NCBI GenBank assembly: GCA_001570385.1
Contig: BBYL01000006.1
Location: forward strand, 248,001-312,000
Reading direction: 5' to 3'
DNA: 64,000 nt
Source of the DNA: Microtetraspora glauca
GTDB taxonomy: Bacteria > Actinomycetota > Actinomycetes > Streptosporangiales > Streptosporangiaceae
A model generated the notes under the pieces. That model was not told the DNA's origin, ran no database searches, and saw nothing but the letters and a program-made list of their open reading frames with translations. Numbering within the stretch: the stretch's first letter is position 1; each line of letters opens with the position of its first letter. Made by a program: the position numbers and the translations under genes. Of the stretch, positions 44,168 through 51,675 are shown piece after piece.

Positions 44168-44865
44168 GCGTCCTCCTCGGGGAGGTCGTCGACATAGCTG
44201 ACGCCCAGCCGGGACAGCAGCTCGCGCAGGCCGTACATGTCGACGCCGAGCACCCCGGAACGCAGGGCCGCCCGTTTGTCCTCCTCGGCCGCGATCCGGG
44301 TCCGGGCCCGGGCCAGCACGTCCGCGGCCGACGCGGCCGGCACGCACATGACCCCGTCATCGTCGGCCACCACGACGTCGCCGGGCCGTACCACCTGGCC
44401 ACCGCAGACGACCGGCACGTTGACGGAGCCGGGGCTCGCCTTGACGGTGCCCTGAGCCGAGACGGCGCGCGCCCAGACGGGGAACCCCATCGCGCGCAGG
44501 GAGGCGATGTCACGCACCCCGGCGTCCGTCACGATGCCCGCCACTCCCCGCGAGAGCAGCGACGCCGCGAGCAGGTCGCCGAACATGCCGTCGGTGGAGG
44601 GGGAGGTCGTCGTCACCACGAGGACGTCCCCCTCCCGGCACATCTCCACCGCCGCGTGGATCATCAGGTTGTCGCCGGGGTGGCTCGACACCGTGACCGC
44701 GGAACCCGCGATCACCGCGCCGTCCTGCCGGGGGCGGACGGCCGGGGCCACGAGGCCGGTACGGCCCGCCGCCTCGTGCACCGTGGCCACCCCGGCGTCG
44801 CGCAGTCCTGCGACCACCTCCGGGTCGGGCCGTGGCACGTTTCGTACGACATAGTGCCCTGCCAT
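44164..44865 (-). CDS. galC: 4-carboxy-4-hydroxy-2-oxoadipate aldolase / oxaloacetate decarboxylase
   Basis: 233-aa class II aldolase of the RraA-like fold, cleaving 4-carboxy-4-hydroxy-2-oxoadipate into pyruvate and oxaloacetate. Seen: VVRNVPRPDPEVVAGL, AGSAVTVSSHPGDNLMIHAA, GDLLAASLLSRGVAGIVTDA, GVRDIASLRAMGFPVWARAV and SAQGTVKASPGSVNVPVVCG, including the D-x-G-x-R-D active-site element of GalC/LigK/HMG aldolases and VVVADDDGVMCVP. ATG 44865 follows AGGAGGGC. It is 10 bp downstream of the hydratase. Confidence 0.9.
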   Translation of the reverse strand: MAGHYVVRNVPRPDPEVVAGLRDAGVATVHEAAGRTGLVAPAVRPRQDGAVIAGSAVTVSSHPGDNLMIHAAVEMCREGDVLVVTTTSPSTDGMFGDLLAASLLSRGVAGIVTDAGVRDIASLRAMGFPVWARAVSAQGTVKASPGSVNVPVVCGGQVVRPGDVVVADDDGVMCVPAASAADVLARARTRIAAEEDKRAALRSGVLGVDMYGLRELLSRLGVSYVDDLPEEDA

Positions 44866-44875
44866 GCGAGCCCTC

Positions 44876-45607
44876 CTAGTCCAGCTCGGAGGTGACCTGC
44901 GGGTAGACCCGCTGGTAGGCCTCGGCGTACGCATCCACGGGCAGCCCCAGGTTCGGCCCGCTGTTGCGCTTGGCCTGCACCCCGCGACGGCGGCTCAGAT
45001 CGCTGTAGTACTCCACCAGGTGGCCCTGCGCGCCGAGACTCCGCATCGCCGAGAGCTTCAGCTCCCACACCGGCGTGATGTCCAGCAGGACGTCGGGCCG
45101 GAAGTCGCACACCTCCGGCTGGTGCGGCTCGAAGCAGAACACCGGGGGAGCGCCGATCACCTCGCCGTCACCCGGCACCCCGGCGGCCTGGGCGAGGATC
45201 CGCGTCCTGAGTGCGATCTGTCCGGCGACGGGGTGATCGATGTTGTACGGGTCGTTCGGCGCGTGCGTCAGCACGACGGAAGGGTGCAGGCTCCGGTACA
45301 GGTCGACCAGTGACCGGGTCAGTTCCGGCGTCTCGACCAACGGGTAGTCACCCGCGTCGAAGAAGACCACCTCGGCGCCCAACGCGCCGGCCGCCTTCTC
45401 ACCCTCCTCACGCCGGACCGCCTTGACCTCGTCCAAGCTGTGTCCCTCGCGCCACAGGCTCGCGGACTCGCCGCGCTCGCCGAAGCTGAGACAGGCGATC
45501 ACGGCGCGCTGCCCGCTCTGGGTGGCCAGCGCGATGGCCCCACCGGCGCGCCAGACGAAGTCTCCTGGATGAGCGGTGATGACCAGCAGGGGTCCCTTGG
45601 TCGGCAT
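44876..45607 (-). CDS. galB: 4-oxalomesaconate hydratase, PIG-L family
   Basis: 243-aa zinc-dependent PIG-L/LmbE-fold enzyme. Seen: LLVITAHPGDFVWRAGGAIA (the AHPDD-like metal motif, here HPGD), CLSFGERGES, LDEVKAVRREEGEKAAGALG, VVLTHAPNDPYNIDHPVAGQ with the H-x3-H metal site (NIDHPVAG). In this context it matches GalB, which hydrates 4-oxalomesaconate to 4-carboxy-4-hydroxy-2-oxoadipate, rather than a GlcNAc deacetylase. ATG 45607 has GGAGAAGGA upstream; the open frame reaches 45697. First gene of the catabolic operon, with a GntR box 107 bp upstream. Confidence 0.88.
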   Translation of the reverse strand: MPTKGPLLVITAHPGDFVWRAGGAIALATQSGQRAVIACLSFGERGESASLWREGHSLDEVKAVRREEGEKAAGALGAEVVFFDAGDYPLVETPELTRSLVDLYRSLHPSVVLTHAPNDPYNIDHPVAGQIALRTRILAQAAGVPGDGEVIGAPPVFCFEPHQPEVCDFRPDVLLDITPVWELKLSAMRSLGAQGHLVEYYSDLSRRRGVQAKRNSGPNLGLPVDAYAEAYQRVYPQVTSELD

Positions 45608-45713
45608 ACCCGTCCTTCTCCTGTCCGGGCGGCGACACCGCCGGATCGTCCACATGATCGAGACAACGTGGCCCGAACAGGTCCCAGGGGTCGCCAACGC
45701 GATTAGCTACGAG

Positions 45714-45725
45714 ATTGTCAACAAT
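45714..45725. promoter_or_regulatory. candidate GntR/FCD operator (catabolic operon)
   Basis: ATTGTCAACAAT: perfect 5-bp arms ATTGT/ACAAT around CA, in an AT-rich patch (45702-45745) upstream of galB. It matches the box before the ABC importer in 11 of 12 positions; the likely binder is the GntR protein encoded at 40457-41125. Confidence 0.65.
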
Positions 45726-45811
45726 ATGCCCAACTATCTGTTCGTCACAACCCGTGCCGGAAATTGCATCGGCACGGGGAAACCGGTCGCAGTCGATGGG
45801 GCGTCCTGATC

Positions 45812-45838
45812 GGGGACGGGGACGGGGACGGGGACGGG
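45812..45838. repeat. GGGGAC hexanucleotide tandem repeat
   Basis: Four exact copies of GGGGAC (45812-45835), then GGG, just past the 3' end of azlD in the spacer to the galB promoter. No coding role was seen. Confidence 0.85.
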
Positions 45839-45855
45839 CGGACGCTGCGGCTGGA

Positions 45856-46164
45856 TCAGGGCACGCCGTACCAGCGGAGCAGCGCCGTGGTCGCGGCGGC
45901 GGCGACGACCACCACGGGGAACGGCGCGCGCCGGGCCGCGAGGATCCCGGCGACCAGTACGCCGGACGGCCTGGCCCAGCCGGCGAAACCGTTCCCCTCG
46001 GTGAGCGCGGCCGTGGCCACCAGGGCGACCAGCAGCACGACGGCGGCGGTGGAGAGCAACTGCCGCAGGCGGTCCGGGACACGCAGCCGATCCCCGAGCA
46101 GCGGGCCGGCCAGTCGGAACGCGTAGGTCCCGGCCGCCAGCAGGGCGATGGCGAGCATCGGCAT
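45856..46164 (-). CDS. azlD: AzlD-family branched-chain amino acid exporter subunit
   Basis: 102-aa membrane protein with about four hydrophobic helices (MLAIALLAAGTYAFRLAGPL, QLLSTAAVVLLVALVATAAL, PFPVVVVAAAATTALLRW). The TYAFRLAGP element is typical for AzlD. It forms a two-subunit exporter of branched-chain amino acids or analogues with AzlC, whose stop overlaps its ATG (46164). Confidence 0.88.
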   Translation of the reverse strand: MPMLAIALLAAGTYAFRLAGPLLGDRLRVPDRLRQLLSTAAVVLLVALVATAALTEGNGFAGWARPSGVLVAGILAARRAPFPVVVVAAAATTALLRWYGVP

Positions 46165-46880
46165 CAGCGGACCTCCTGTGCCGGATCGGCCTGCGTGGCG
46201 GTCGCGGCGCTCGTGACGGATCGGGCGACCGGCAGGAGACCGGCCAGCGAGAGCAGCACCGGCAGCCCGGCGGGCAGGAACGGCGTGGTCGCGGCGGCGA
46301 TGCCCGCGCCGAGCAGCGCGCCCCGACGTGTGCCGCGATCGGCGAGCGCGGGCAGCACCAGGGCGAGCAGGACGGCGGGGAAGGCGGCGTCGAGGCCGAG
46401 GGCGCCGGTGTCGCCGACGGTCCGGCCGGCCAGCGCGCCGATCACGACGGCCAGGTTCCAGGACGCGAACACGGCGACGCCGCAGATCCAGAACGCCGCC
46501 CGCCGCCGCGGCCGGTCGCCCTGGCGTAACGCGAACGCGACCGACTCGTCCGTCATCAGATGCGCGCCCGGCAGCCGCGTCCACCACCGCTCGCCGAGCA
46601 CGTCCGCGATCGCGAAGCCGAAGGGCAGGAGGCGGGCGTTGAGCACCAGGCCGGCGGCGACAGCGGCGACCGCGCTTCCGCCCGCGAGTAGCACGCCCAC
46701 CGCGGCGAACTGGGCGCCACCGGCGAAGACCAGCAGGGACATGACGATCGGCACCGAGGCGTCGAGGCCGCCGGACACGGTGATCGCGCCGAAGGACGCG
46801 CCGACGACCGCGTCGGCGAGGCAGACCAGGGCGATGTCGCGGAGCGTGCCGCGATCGATTGTTCGCCATAACGAACGCAT
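46164..46880 (-). CDS. azlC: AzlC-family branched-chain amino acid exporter subunit
   Basis: 238-aa inner-membrane protein. Seen: IALVCLADAVVGASFGAITV, MSLLVFAGGAQFAAVGVLLA (family FAGxxQF motif), LNARLLPFGFAIADVLGERW, and HLMTDESVAFAL, the highly conserved TDE element. The ATG at 46880 lies within the divergent operator region shared with the XRE-cupin regulator, which is thus the probable repressor. Confidence 0.92.
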   Translation of the reverse strand: MRSLWRTIDRGTLRDIALVCLADAVVGASFGAITVSGGLDASVPIVMSLLVFAGGAQFAAVGVLLAGGSAVAAVAAGLVLNARLLPFGFAIADVLGERWWTRLPGAHLMTDESVAFALRQGDRPRRRAAFWICGVAVFASWNLAVVIGALAGRTVGDTGALGLDAAFPAVLLALVLPALADRGTRRGALLGAGIAAATTPFLPAGLPVLLSLAGLLPVARSVTSAATATQADPAQEVR

Positions 46881-46912
46881 GTTTGTTATCCTGAACAAGA
46901 ACGCTTGCGTTC
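46870..46912. promoter_or_regulatory. paired palindromes between azlC and the XRE regulator
   Basis: AACGAAC-GCAT-GTTTGTT (46870-46887, one mismatch) and GAACGC-TT-GCGTTC (46899-46912, perfect) in an AT-rich divergent spacer. They are candidate binding sites for the XRE-cupin protein; the first spans the azlC start codon. Confidence 0.55.
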
Positions 46913-46947
46913 GTCAAGTCGAACAGAACGACGTCTGGAGCGAACAC

Positions 46948-47532
46948 GTGCGTAACGGTTCCCCCGGTGACGGAGAGACCTCGTCCCACGCCCTGATCGC
47001 GCTGATCGCGGCGTCGATCCGCCGGGAGCGTGACCGCGCGGGACTGTCCCTGACCGAGTTGGCCAGGCGGGCGGGCATCGCCAAGTCCACGCTGTCCCAG
47101 CTGGAGTCGGGCTCGGGGAATCCGAGTGTGGAGACCCTGTGGGCGCTGGGCGTCGCACTCGGCGTGCCGTTCAGCCGGTTGGTCGACCCGCCGCGCGCGA
47201 GCGTACGGGTGATCCGCGCCGGCGAGGGGCCCGCCACCTACTCAGAGCGGGCGAGCTACGCCGCCACGCTGCTGGCGTCCTGTCCTCCGGGTGCTCGCCG
47301 GGACCTCTACCGGATCACGGCGCGGCCGGGGGAGCCGCGGAACTCGGAACCGCACATGCCCGGCACGACGGAGCACGTGGTGCTCAGCGCCGGCCGGGCG
47401 CTGGTCGGCCCGGCGGGCGATCCGGTCGAGCTCGGCCCGGGCGACTACATCACCTACCCCGGCGACGCGCCGCACGTTTTCGAGGCCCTCCACCCCGACA
47501 CCACGGCAGTGATCCTCATGGAGCACATCTGA
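46948..47532 (+). CDS. XRE-family regulator with C-terminal cupin
   Basis: 194 aa: helix-turn-helix IRRERDRAGLSLTELARRAG then IAKSTLSQLESGSGNPSVET, followed by a cupin ligand domain (HMPGTTEHVVLSAGRALVGP, GPGDYITYPGDAPHVFEAL). Such regulators commonly control AzlCD exporters. GTG 46948 has GGAG 7 bp upstream and gives the usual short N-terminus; the frame is open further but crosses the operator region. Confidence 0.92.
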   Translation: MRNGSPGDGETSSHALIALIAASIRRERDRAGLSLTELARRAGIAKSTLSQLESGSGNPSVETLWALGVALGVPFSRLVDPPRASVRVIRAGEGPATYSERASYAATLLASCPPGARRDLYRITARPGEPRNSEPHMPGTTEHVVLSAGRALVGPAGDPVELGPGDYITYPGDAPHVFEALHPDTTAVILMEHI

Positions 47533-47617
47533 GCCGCTCGGACTCCTGTCACTCCGGCCTGTCCGCGTTCGCGCGAAAGAGGAGCTGATGCGGAATCCCG
47601 CCGCACGGGCCGCGCGA

Positions 47618-48403
47618 TCAGGCTCCGATCATATTGAAGCCTCCGTCGGCGTTGAGGTAGACGCCGGTCATGTGGCGTGCGTCGTCCGTGGCCAGGAAGA
47701 GCGCTGTACCGGCGAGCTCGGCGGGGCCCGGGATCCGGCGCATGGGCGTCTTGGCGATCAGCTCCTCGCGGCGGCCGTTCTTCCAGTCCTCCCTGTTGAG
47801 AGTGGCCTCGGTCTCGATGAAGCCGGGCGCGAACGTGTTGACCCGCACGGTGGGGGCGAATGCCGCGGCGTAGGACTTGGTGATGCCGAGGATGCCGTAC
47901 TTGGCCGCCGCGTACTGCGGCGCGCGGGCGCTGCCACGCACGATCACGGTGGAGCCGATGTTGACGATGGAGCCGTGGCCCTGGTCGAGCATGCGCGTGC
48001 CGACCTCGTGCGTGCACAACATCGTGCCCTTGACGTCGACGGCGAGCACGCGGTCGATGGACTCCTCGGTCAGGTCGCGCCAGGACATCTGCTCGGCCGC
48101 GACGTCGCCGACGTTGTTGACCAGCACGTCGAGCACGCCGAAGCGGCCGAAGACCTCCCCGGCCATGCGGCGGATGTCGTCGTGCCTGCTGATGTCGGCC
48201 CGGACGGTGAACGCCTCGCCGCCCACATCCTTGATCCGGGCGGCCGTACGCTCGGCGCCCGCGACGGAGCTGTTGTAGTGCACGGCCACGCGAGCGCCTT
48301 CCTGCGCGGCGCGCACGGCGATCTCGGCGCCGTAGCCGGTACCCGCTCCGGTCACCAGCACGGTCTTGCCGGTGAAGCGGCGAGGAAAGGGTTGCTCGGA
48401 CAC
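47618..48403 (-). CDS. short-chain dehydrogenase/reductase
   Basis: 261-aa SDR oxidoreductase. Seen: cofactor motif TGAGTGYG, DISRHDDI region (D at the adenine pocket), NNVG, Ser in VNIGSTVIV, catalytic YAAAK, and APGFIETEATLN. Basic residues after the glycine motif (HYNSS) do not settle NAD versus NADP. Last gene of the leftward SDR-CMD-FAH-FAH-SDR set, 42 bp after the second FAH gene; the substrate is unknown. Confidence 0.92.
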   Translation of the reverse strand: MSEQPFPRRFTGKTVLVTGAGTGYGAEIAVRAAQEGARVAVHYNSSVAGAERTAARIKDVGGEAFTVRADISRHDDIRRMAGEVFGRFGVLDVLVNNVGDVAAEQMSWRDLTEESIDRVLAVDVKGTMLCTHEVGTRMLDQGHGSIVNIGSTVIVRGSARAPQYAAAKYGILGITKSYAAAFAPTVRVNTFAPGFIETEATLNREDWKNGRREELIAKTPMRRIPGPAELAGTALFLATDDARHMTGVYLNADGGFNMIGA

Positions 48404-48445
48404 GGGGGGTCTCCTGTCTTCGGTGGGCTGTCTTCGCGTGCGTCC

Positions 48446-49279
48446 TCAGCGGGCGAAGCGCTGGCGCAGCTCGCCGATGCCCTGGACGCGGCTGACGAGT
48501 TCGTCGCCCTCGGTGAGGTATCGGGGCGGGGTGCGGCGGTTGCCGACTCCGGCGGGGGTGCCGGTGAAGATGAGATCGCCGGGCAGCAGCGGCACGACGG
48601 CCGACAGCCGGGCGATCAGCTCGGCGACCGGGAAGATCATCGATCTGGTGCGGTCGTGCTGGACGACCTCGCCGTTGAGCAGAGCGGTGATCTCCAGGTC
48701 ATCGGGATCGTCGAACTCGTCCGGGGTGACCAGGAGGGGGCCGGTGGGGCCGAAACCCGGAAAGGACTTGCCCAGGCTGAACTGCGGCGGCACACCCCGC
48801 GACTGTGTGACGCGTTCGGACAGGTCCTGCCCCACGGTGAGCGCCGCCACGGACTCCCAGGCCCGCTCCTCGCTCACCCGGCGGGTCTCCCGCCCGATCA
48901 CCGCCACGAGTTCGACCTCCCAATCCACCTTGCCCTCGGGCAATGTGACGGTGGCCTGCGGCCCCGTGACGCAGGTGGGGAACTTGGTGAAGACGAGCGG
49001 ATCGGCCGGCGGCGTGAAGCCGGCTTCCACAGCGTGCGGCGGATAGTTCAGCGCGACCGCGAACACCTGCCGCGGCCTCGGCACCGGCGCCTCCAGAGCG
49101 GCGTGGTCGAGAGGCAGGTCGTAGGCGCTGTCCGGCTGTCCCGCCGCCCAGTCCCGCAGCTCCGGCCATCTCTCCAGCAGCGCCATCGGATCGGAGGGGA
49201 GCCCCGAGGCCGCGCCGACATCGAGGGCGCGGTCGCCGTCGGCCAGTACGGCGCGGCCGCCCAGGACGCCGAGCCTCAC
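48446..49279 (-). CDS. fumarylacetoacetate hydrolase family protein (1)
   Basis: 277-aa FAH-superfamily metal-dependent C-C hydrolase, decarboxylase or lyase. Seen: VFAVALNYPPHAVEAGF, the metal-ligand pattern VDWEVELVAVIG (E-x-E), GKSFPGFGPTGPLLVTPDEF, HDRTRSMIFPVAELIARLSA, LLPGDLIFTGTPAGVG. GTG 49279 overlaps the stop of the other FAH gene (GTGA). Two dissimilar FAH genes in tandem suggest a heteromer or consecutive steps. Confidence 0.9.
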   Translation of the reverse strand: MRLGVLGGRAVLADGDRALDVGAASGLPSDPMALLERWPELRDWAAGQPDSAYDLPLDHAALEAPVPRPRQVFAVALNYPPHAVEAGFTPPADPLVFTKFPTCVTGPQATVTLPEGKVDWEVELVAVIGRETRRVSEERAWESVAALTVGQDLSERVTQSRGVPPQFSLGKSFPGFGPTGPLLVTPDEFDDPDDLEITALLNGEVVQHDRTRSMIFPVAELIARLSAVVPLLPGDLIFTGTPAGVGNRRTPPRYLTEGDELVSRVQGIGELRQRFAR

Positions 49280-50148
49280 CAGTCCACCTTCCGCGGTACG
49301 GGGGTGCCGTGCCCCTGCTCCCAGCTGACGATCGGGGTACGCAGCACACCCAGCCGTTCGACCTCGGCCTCGACCACGTCGCCCGGCTTGAGATACAGGT
49401 CCGGGTTGCCGCTGAATCCGGCCACGCCCTGGACGGTGCCGGTGGTGACCAGGTCGCCCGCGCTGTAGCCCTGCGGGGAGTGGTAGGCGACCAGGTGCGG
49501 GATGGACACGGACATGCGGTTGGTGTTGGACTTCTGCCGGACCTGGCCGTTGACCCGCAGCTCCATGTCCAGGTTCTGCGCGTCCGGGATCTCGTCCGCG
49601 GTCACGATGTACGGCCCCAGCGGGCAGAAGGTGTCGATCGCCTTGCAGAACGAGAAGACGCCCGACTCCATCTCCCTGCGCTGGATGTCGCGGGCCGTGA
49701 TGTCGTTGAACACCACGTATCCGGCGATGTGGTCGGGCGCGTCGTCCACACCGAAGAACTTGCCGCTCCTGCCGATGACGACCGCGATCTCCAGCTCGTA
49801 GTCCAGCTCGCTGGTCAGGTGCTCGGGGTAGATGACGGGCTCGTCCGGGCCGACGATGGCGTCGACGTTCTGGAAGAAGACGATGCCCTTGTGCATGGGG
49901 TGGGACCAGTCGACGTTCCTCGACTCGTCCTCGTGCTCGCGGAAGTTGCCCGAGGTGTGGAAGAACTTCTTCGGCACGATGGGAGCGCGCAGCCGTACGT
50001 CGTCCAGCGTCAGCCGCTCGCCGGTCTCCGGGGCGTGGCCTCCCCGCTCGAAGTACTCGCGCGTCGAGGGCACCTCCAGCGGGATGACCAGGCGTTCCTC
50101 CAGCTCCAGCCGCCCGACGCGGCCCTCGTCGAAGGTGATCAGTTTCAT
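49276..50148 (-). CDS. fumarylacetoacetate hydrolase family protein (2)
   Basis: 290 aa. Seen: KLITFDEGRVGRLELEE, KFFHTSGNFREHEDESRN, LDYELEIAVVIGRSGKFFGV (metal Glu residues), YVVFNDITARDIQRREME, KAIDTFCPLGPYIVTADEIP and YSAGDLVTTGTVQGVAGF. It is closer to 2-keto-3-deoxy or acylpyruvase-type FAH enzymes than to true fumarylacetoacetase. ATG 50148 overlaps the stop of the CMD gene. Confidence 0.92.
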   Translation of the reverse strand: MKLITFDEGRVGRLELEERLVIPLEVPSTREYFERGGHAPETGERLTLDDVRLRAPIVPKKFFHTSGNFREHEDESRNVDWSHPMHKGIVFFQNVDAIVGPDEPVIYPEHLTSELDYELEIAVVIGRSGKFFGVDDAPDHIAGYVVFNDITARDIQRREMESGVFSFCKAIDTFCPLGPYIVTADEIPDAQNLDMELRVNGQVRQKSNTNRMSVSIPHLVAYHSPQGYSAGDLVTTGTVQGVAGFSGNPDLYLKPGDVVEAEVERLGVLRTPIVSWEQGHGTPVPRKVDW

Positions 50149-50720
50149 GCCTTCTCCTTGTGCTCACCTGCGAAGATCCGCAGCTGGAGTGCCAGCGTGG
50201 CGTAGTAGCCGACAAGCGTCGTCAACTCGAACAGGCCGCGCTCGCCCAGCGCCGCCACCGCGTTGCCGTACTCCTCGTCCGTCAGGTCTCCCGCGCGGGC
50301 CAGCGCGGCGGCCGCGCGCGCGGCCGCCAGCTCGCCCGGGTCCGGCAGGCCGGGCAGCGCGCCTTCGCGCAGCGCGGCCAGTTCGGCCTCGGTCAGGCCG
50401 CAGGTTCGGCCGACCGCCTCGTGCGCCTCACGCTCGAAGTCGCTGCCCCAGTGCGCGGCCACCACCAGGATCGCGATCTCACGCACCCGGGCGGTCAGCA
50501 CCGAGTGGTAGCGCACCGCCGCGCCCACGGCCTGGAGAGCGCCGCCGACCGGCGGGCTCAGCAGCATGGCGTTGAACGGGCCGCGCAGCCGCCCCCGCTC
50601 GTCGGTGAGGGCGAAGGCCTGGGGCCCCGCGGCACGCGGCCCGCCGGTGATGGCCCGGTAGAGCTCGGCCTGCTCCTCATCCAGCGCGTCCGGTGACAGT
50701 CCGGCCAGCCGCGCCCTCAT
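50145..50720 (-). CDS. carboxymuconolactone decarboxylase-like protein
   Basis: 191-aa all-helical CMD/AhpD-like protein. Seen: RGPFNAMLLSPPVGGALQAV, LTARVREIAILVVAAHWGSD (family REIAIL element) and FELTTLVGYYATLALQLRIF. The CxxC of AhpD peroxidases is absent (AHWGSDFE), so a decarboxylase, isomerase or binding role is more likely than a redox one. It overlaps the SDR gene upstream (ATGA) and the FAH gene downstream. Confidence 0.88.
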   Translation of the reverse strand: MRARLAGLSPDALDEEQAELYRAITGGPRAAGPQAFALTDERGRLRGPFNAMLLSPPVGGALQAVGAAVRYHSVLTARVREIAILVVAAHWGSDFEREAHEAVGRTCGLTEAELAALREGALPGLPDPGELAAARAAAALARAGDLTDEEYGNAVAALGERGLFELTTLVGYYATLALQLRIFAGEHKEKA

Positions 50721-51472
50721 ACGAGGGTCCTGCCGCCGTCGACGTACAGGACCTGGCCGGTGATGAACGAGGCCCGGGGCGACAGGAGGAACAGGACCGC
50801 GCCCACCACGTCCTCCGGCGTACCGAGGCGCCCGGCGGGGACCAGCCCGGTCATCTCCTCCCGCATCCCCGGCTTGGCCAGGTACGCGCGGGTCAGCTCC
50901 GTCTCGGTGTAGCCGGGCGCCACCGCGTTGACGGTCAGCCGGTCGGCCGCCCACTCCCTGGCCATCACCTTGACCAGCTGGTCGAGTCCGCCCTTGCTGG
51001 CCGCGTAGGGGCCGTGGTGGAGGTGCGCGAGCCGGGAGGAGACCGACGAGAAGAACACCATGCTGCCCCGGCCGGCACCACGCATCAGCCGGCCGGCGGC
51101 CCGTCCGGTCCAGAAGGCGCTGGACAGGTTCAGGGTGACGACGCGCTCCCAGACCTCGTCGGGAGTGTCGACCACCGGGCGGCGGTCGTTGGTCCCGATC
51201 GCGTGCACCAACATGTCCAGCCCGCCGAGTTCCTCGGCGGCACCCTGAACCGCGGCCTCGCACGCTTCCGAGCTCGCCAGGTCGGCGGAGACGACGCGCG
51301 CGTCGGCTGCCGCGAGGCCCGGATCGGCCCGCAGTTCCTTGAGCTTGGTCACATCGACGTCCACGACCAGCACGGACGCTCCCGCCTCGGCCAGGGCCCT
51401 GGCGCACGCGGCTCCGAGCCCGCCGGCGCCCATGACGAGCGCCTTGCGGCCGTTCAGACCGAGCCACTCCAT
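50717..51472 (-). CDS. short-chain dehydrogenase/reductase (first gene of IclR-linked operon)
   Basis: 251-aa SDR. Seen: VMGAGGLGAACARALAEAGA (glycine-rich, G-A-G-G-L-G), VVDVDVTKL with acidic Asp favouring NAD, HAIGTND, SSVSSRLAHLHHGPYAASKG with catalytic Ser, Tyr and Lys, and APGYTETELTR. Starts 23 bp from the palindrome facing the IclR gene. Probably oxidises a hydroxy-acid or diol intermediate. Confidence 0.93.
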   Translation of the reverse strand: MEWLGLNGRKALVMGAGGLGAACARALAEAGASVLVVDVDVTKLKELRADPGLAAADARVVSADLASSEACEAAVQGAAEELGGLDMLVHAIGTNDRRPVVDTPDEVWERVVTLNLSSAFWTGRAAGRLMRGAGRGSMVFFSSVSSRLAHLHHGPYAASKGGLDQLVKVMAREWAADRLTVNAVAPGYTETELTRAYLAKPGMREEMTGLVPAGRLGTPEDVVGAVLFLLSPRASFITGQVLYVDGGRTLV

Positions 51473-51494
51473 GACCGGCCTCCGAGTTCACTCT

Positions 51495-51511
51495 ATGAAA
51501 GTCGATTTCAT
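51495..51511. promoter_or_regulatory. IclR operator
   Basis: Perfect palindrome ATGAAA-GTCGA-TTTCAT in the 203-bp divergent spacer, 23 bp before the SDR start. GAAA/TTTC cores with a 5-bp centre are typical of IclR-family sites; it probably controls the SDR-CMD-FAH-FAH-SDR operon. Confidence 0.75.
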
Positions 51512-51675
51512 TTGGGTGGCGCCGATGCTAGACCCGTGTCATCGGAGTTGTCCACGGTGCGTATCCGTACATGCTGGCGTGCGCGTGATATTCTCGCCCC
51601 TCGAAAGTAGGTTGTGTCCATGCGGCCGCTGCGGCCGCGCCGCCGGGGACGGTGCGAGAGAGCGAGGGGCGTGGC

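Noticed and set aside
44164..44865. RraA-like protein as ribonuclease E inhibitor
   Set aside because: The D-x-G-x-R-D element, SAQGTVKASPGSVNVP block and the neighbours point to the aldolase branch of this fold.
44876..45607. PIG-L protein as MshB/GlcNAc deacetylase
   Set aside because: Operon context with GalC- and GalD-type enzymes fits GalB better; no mycothiol or glycan genes adjoin.
45812..45838. GGGGAC array as a CRISPR or functional satellite
   Set aside because: Six-base units without spacers; simple-sequence repeat only.
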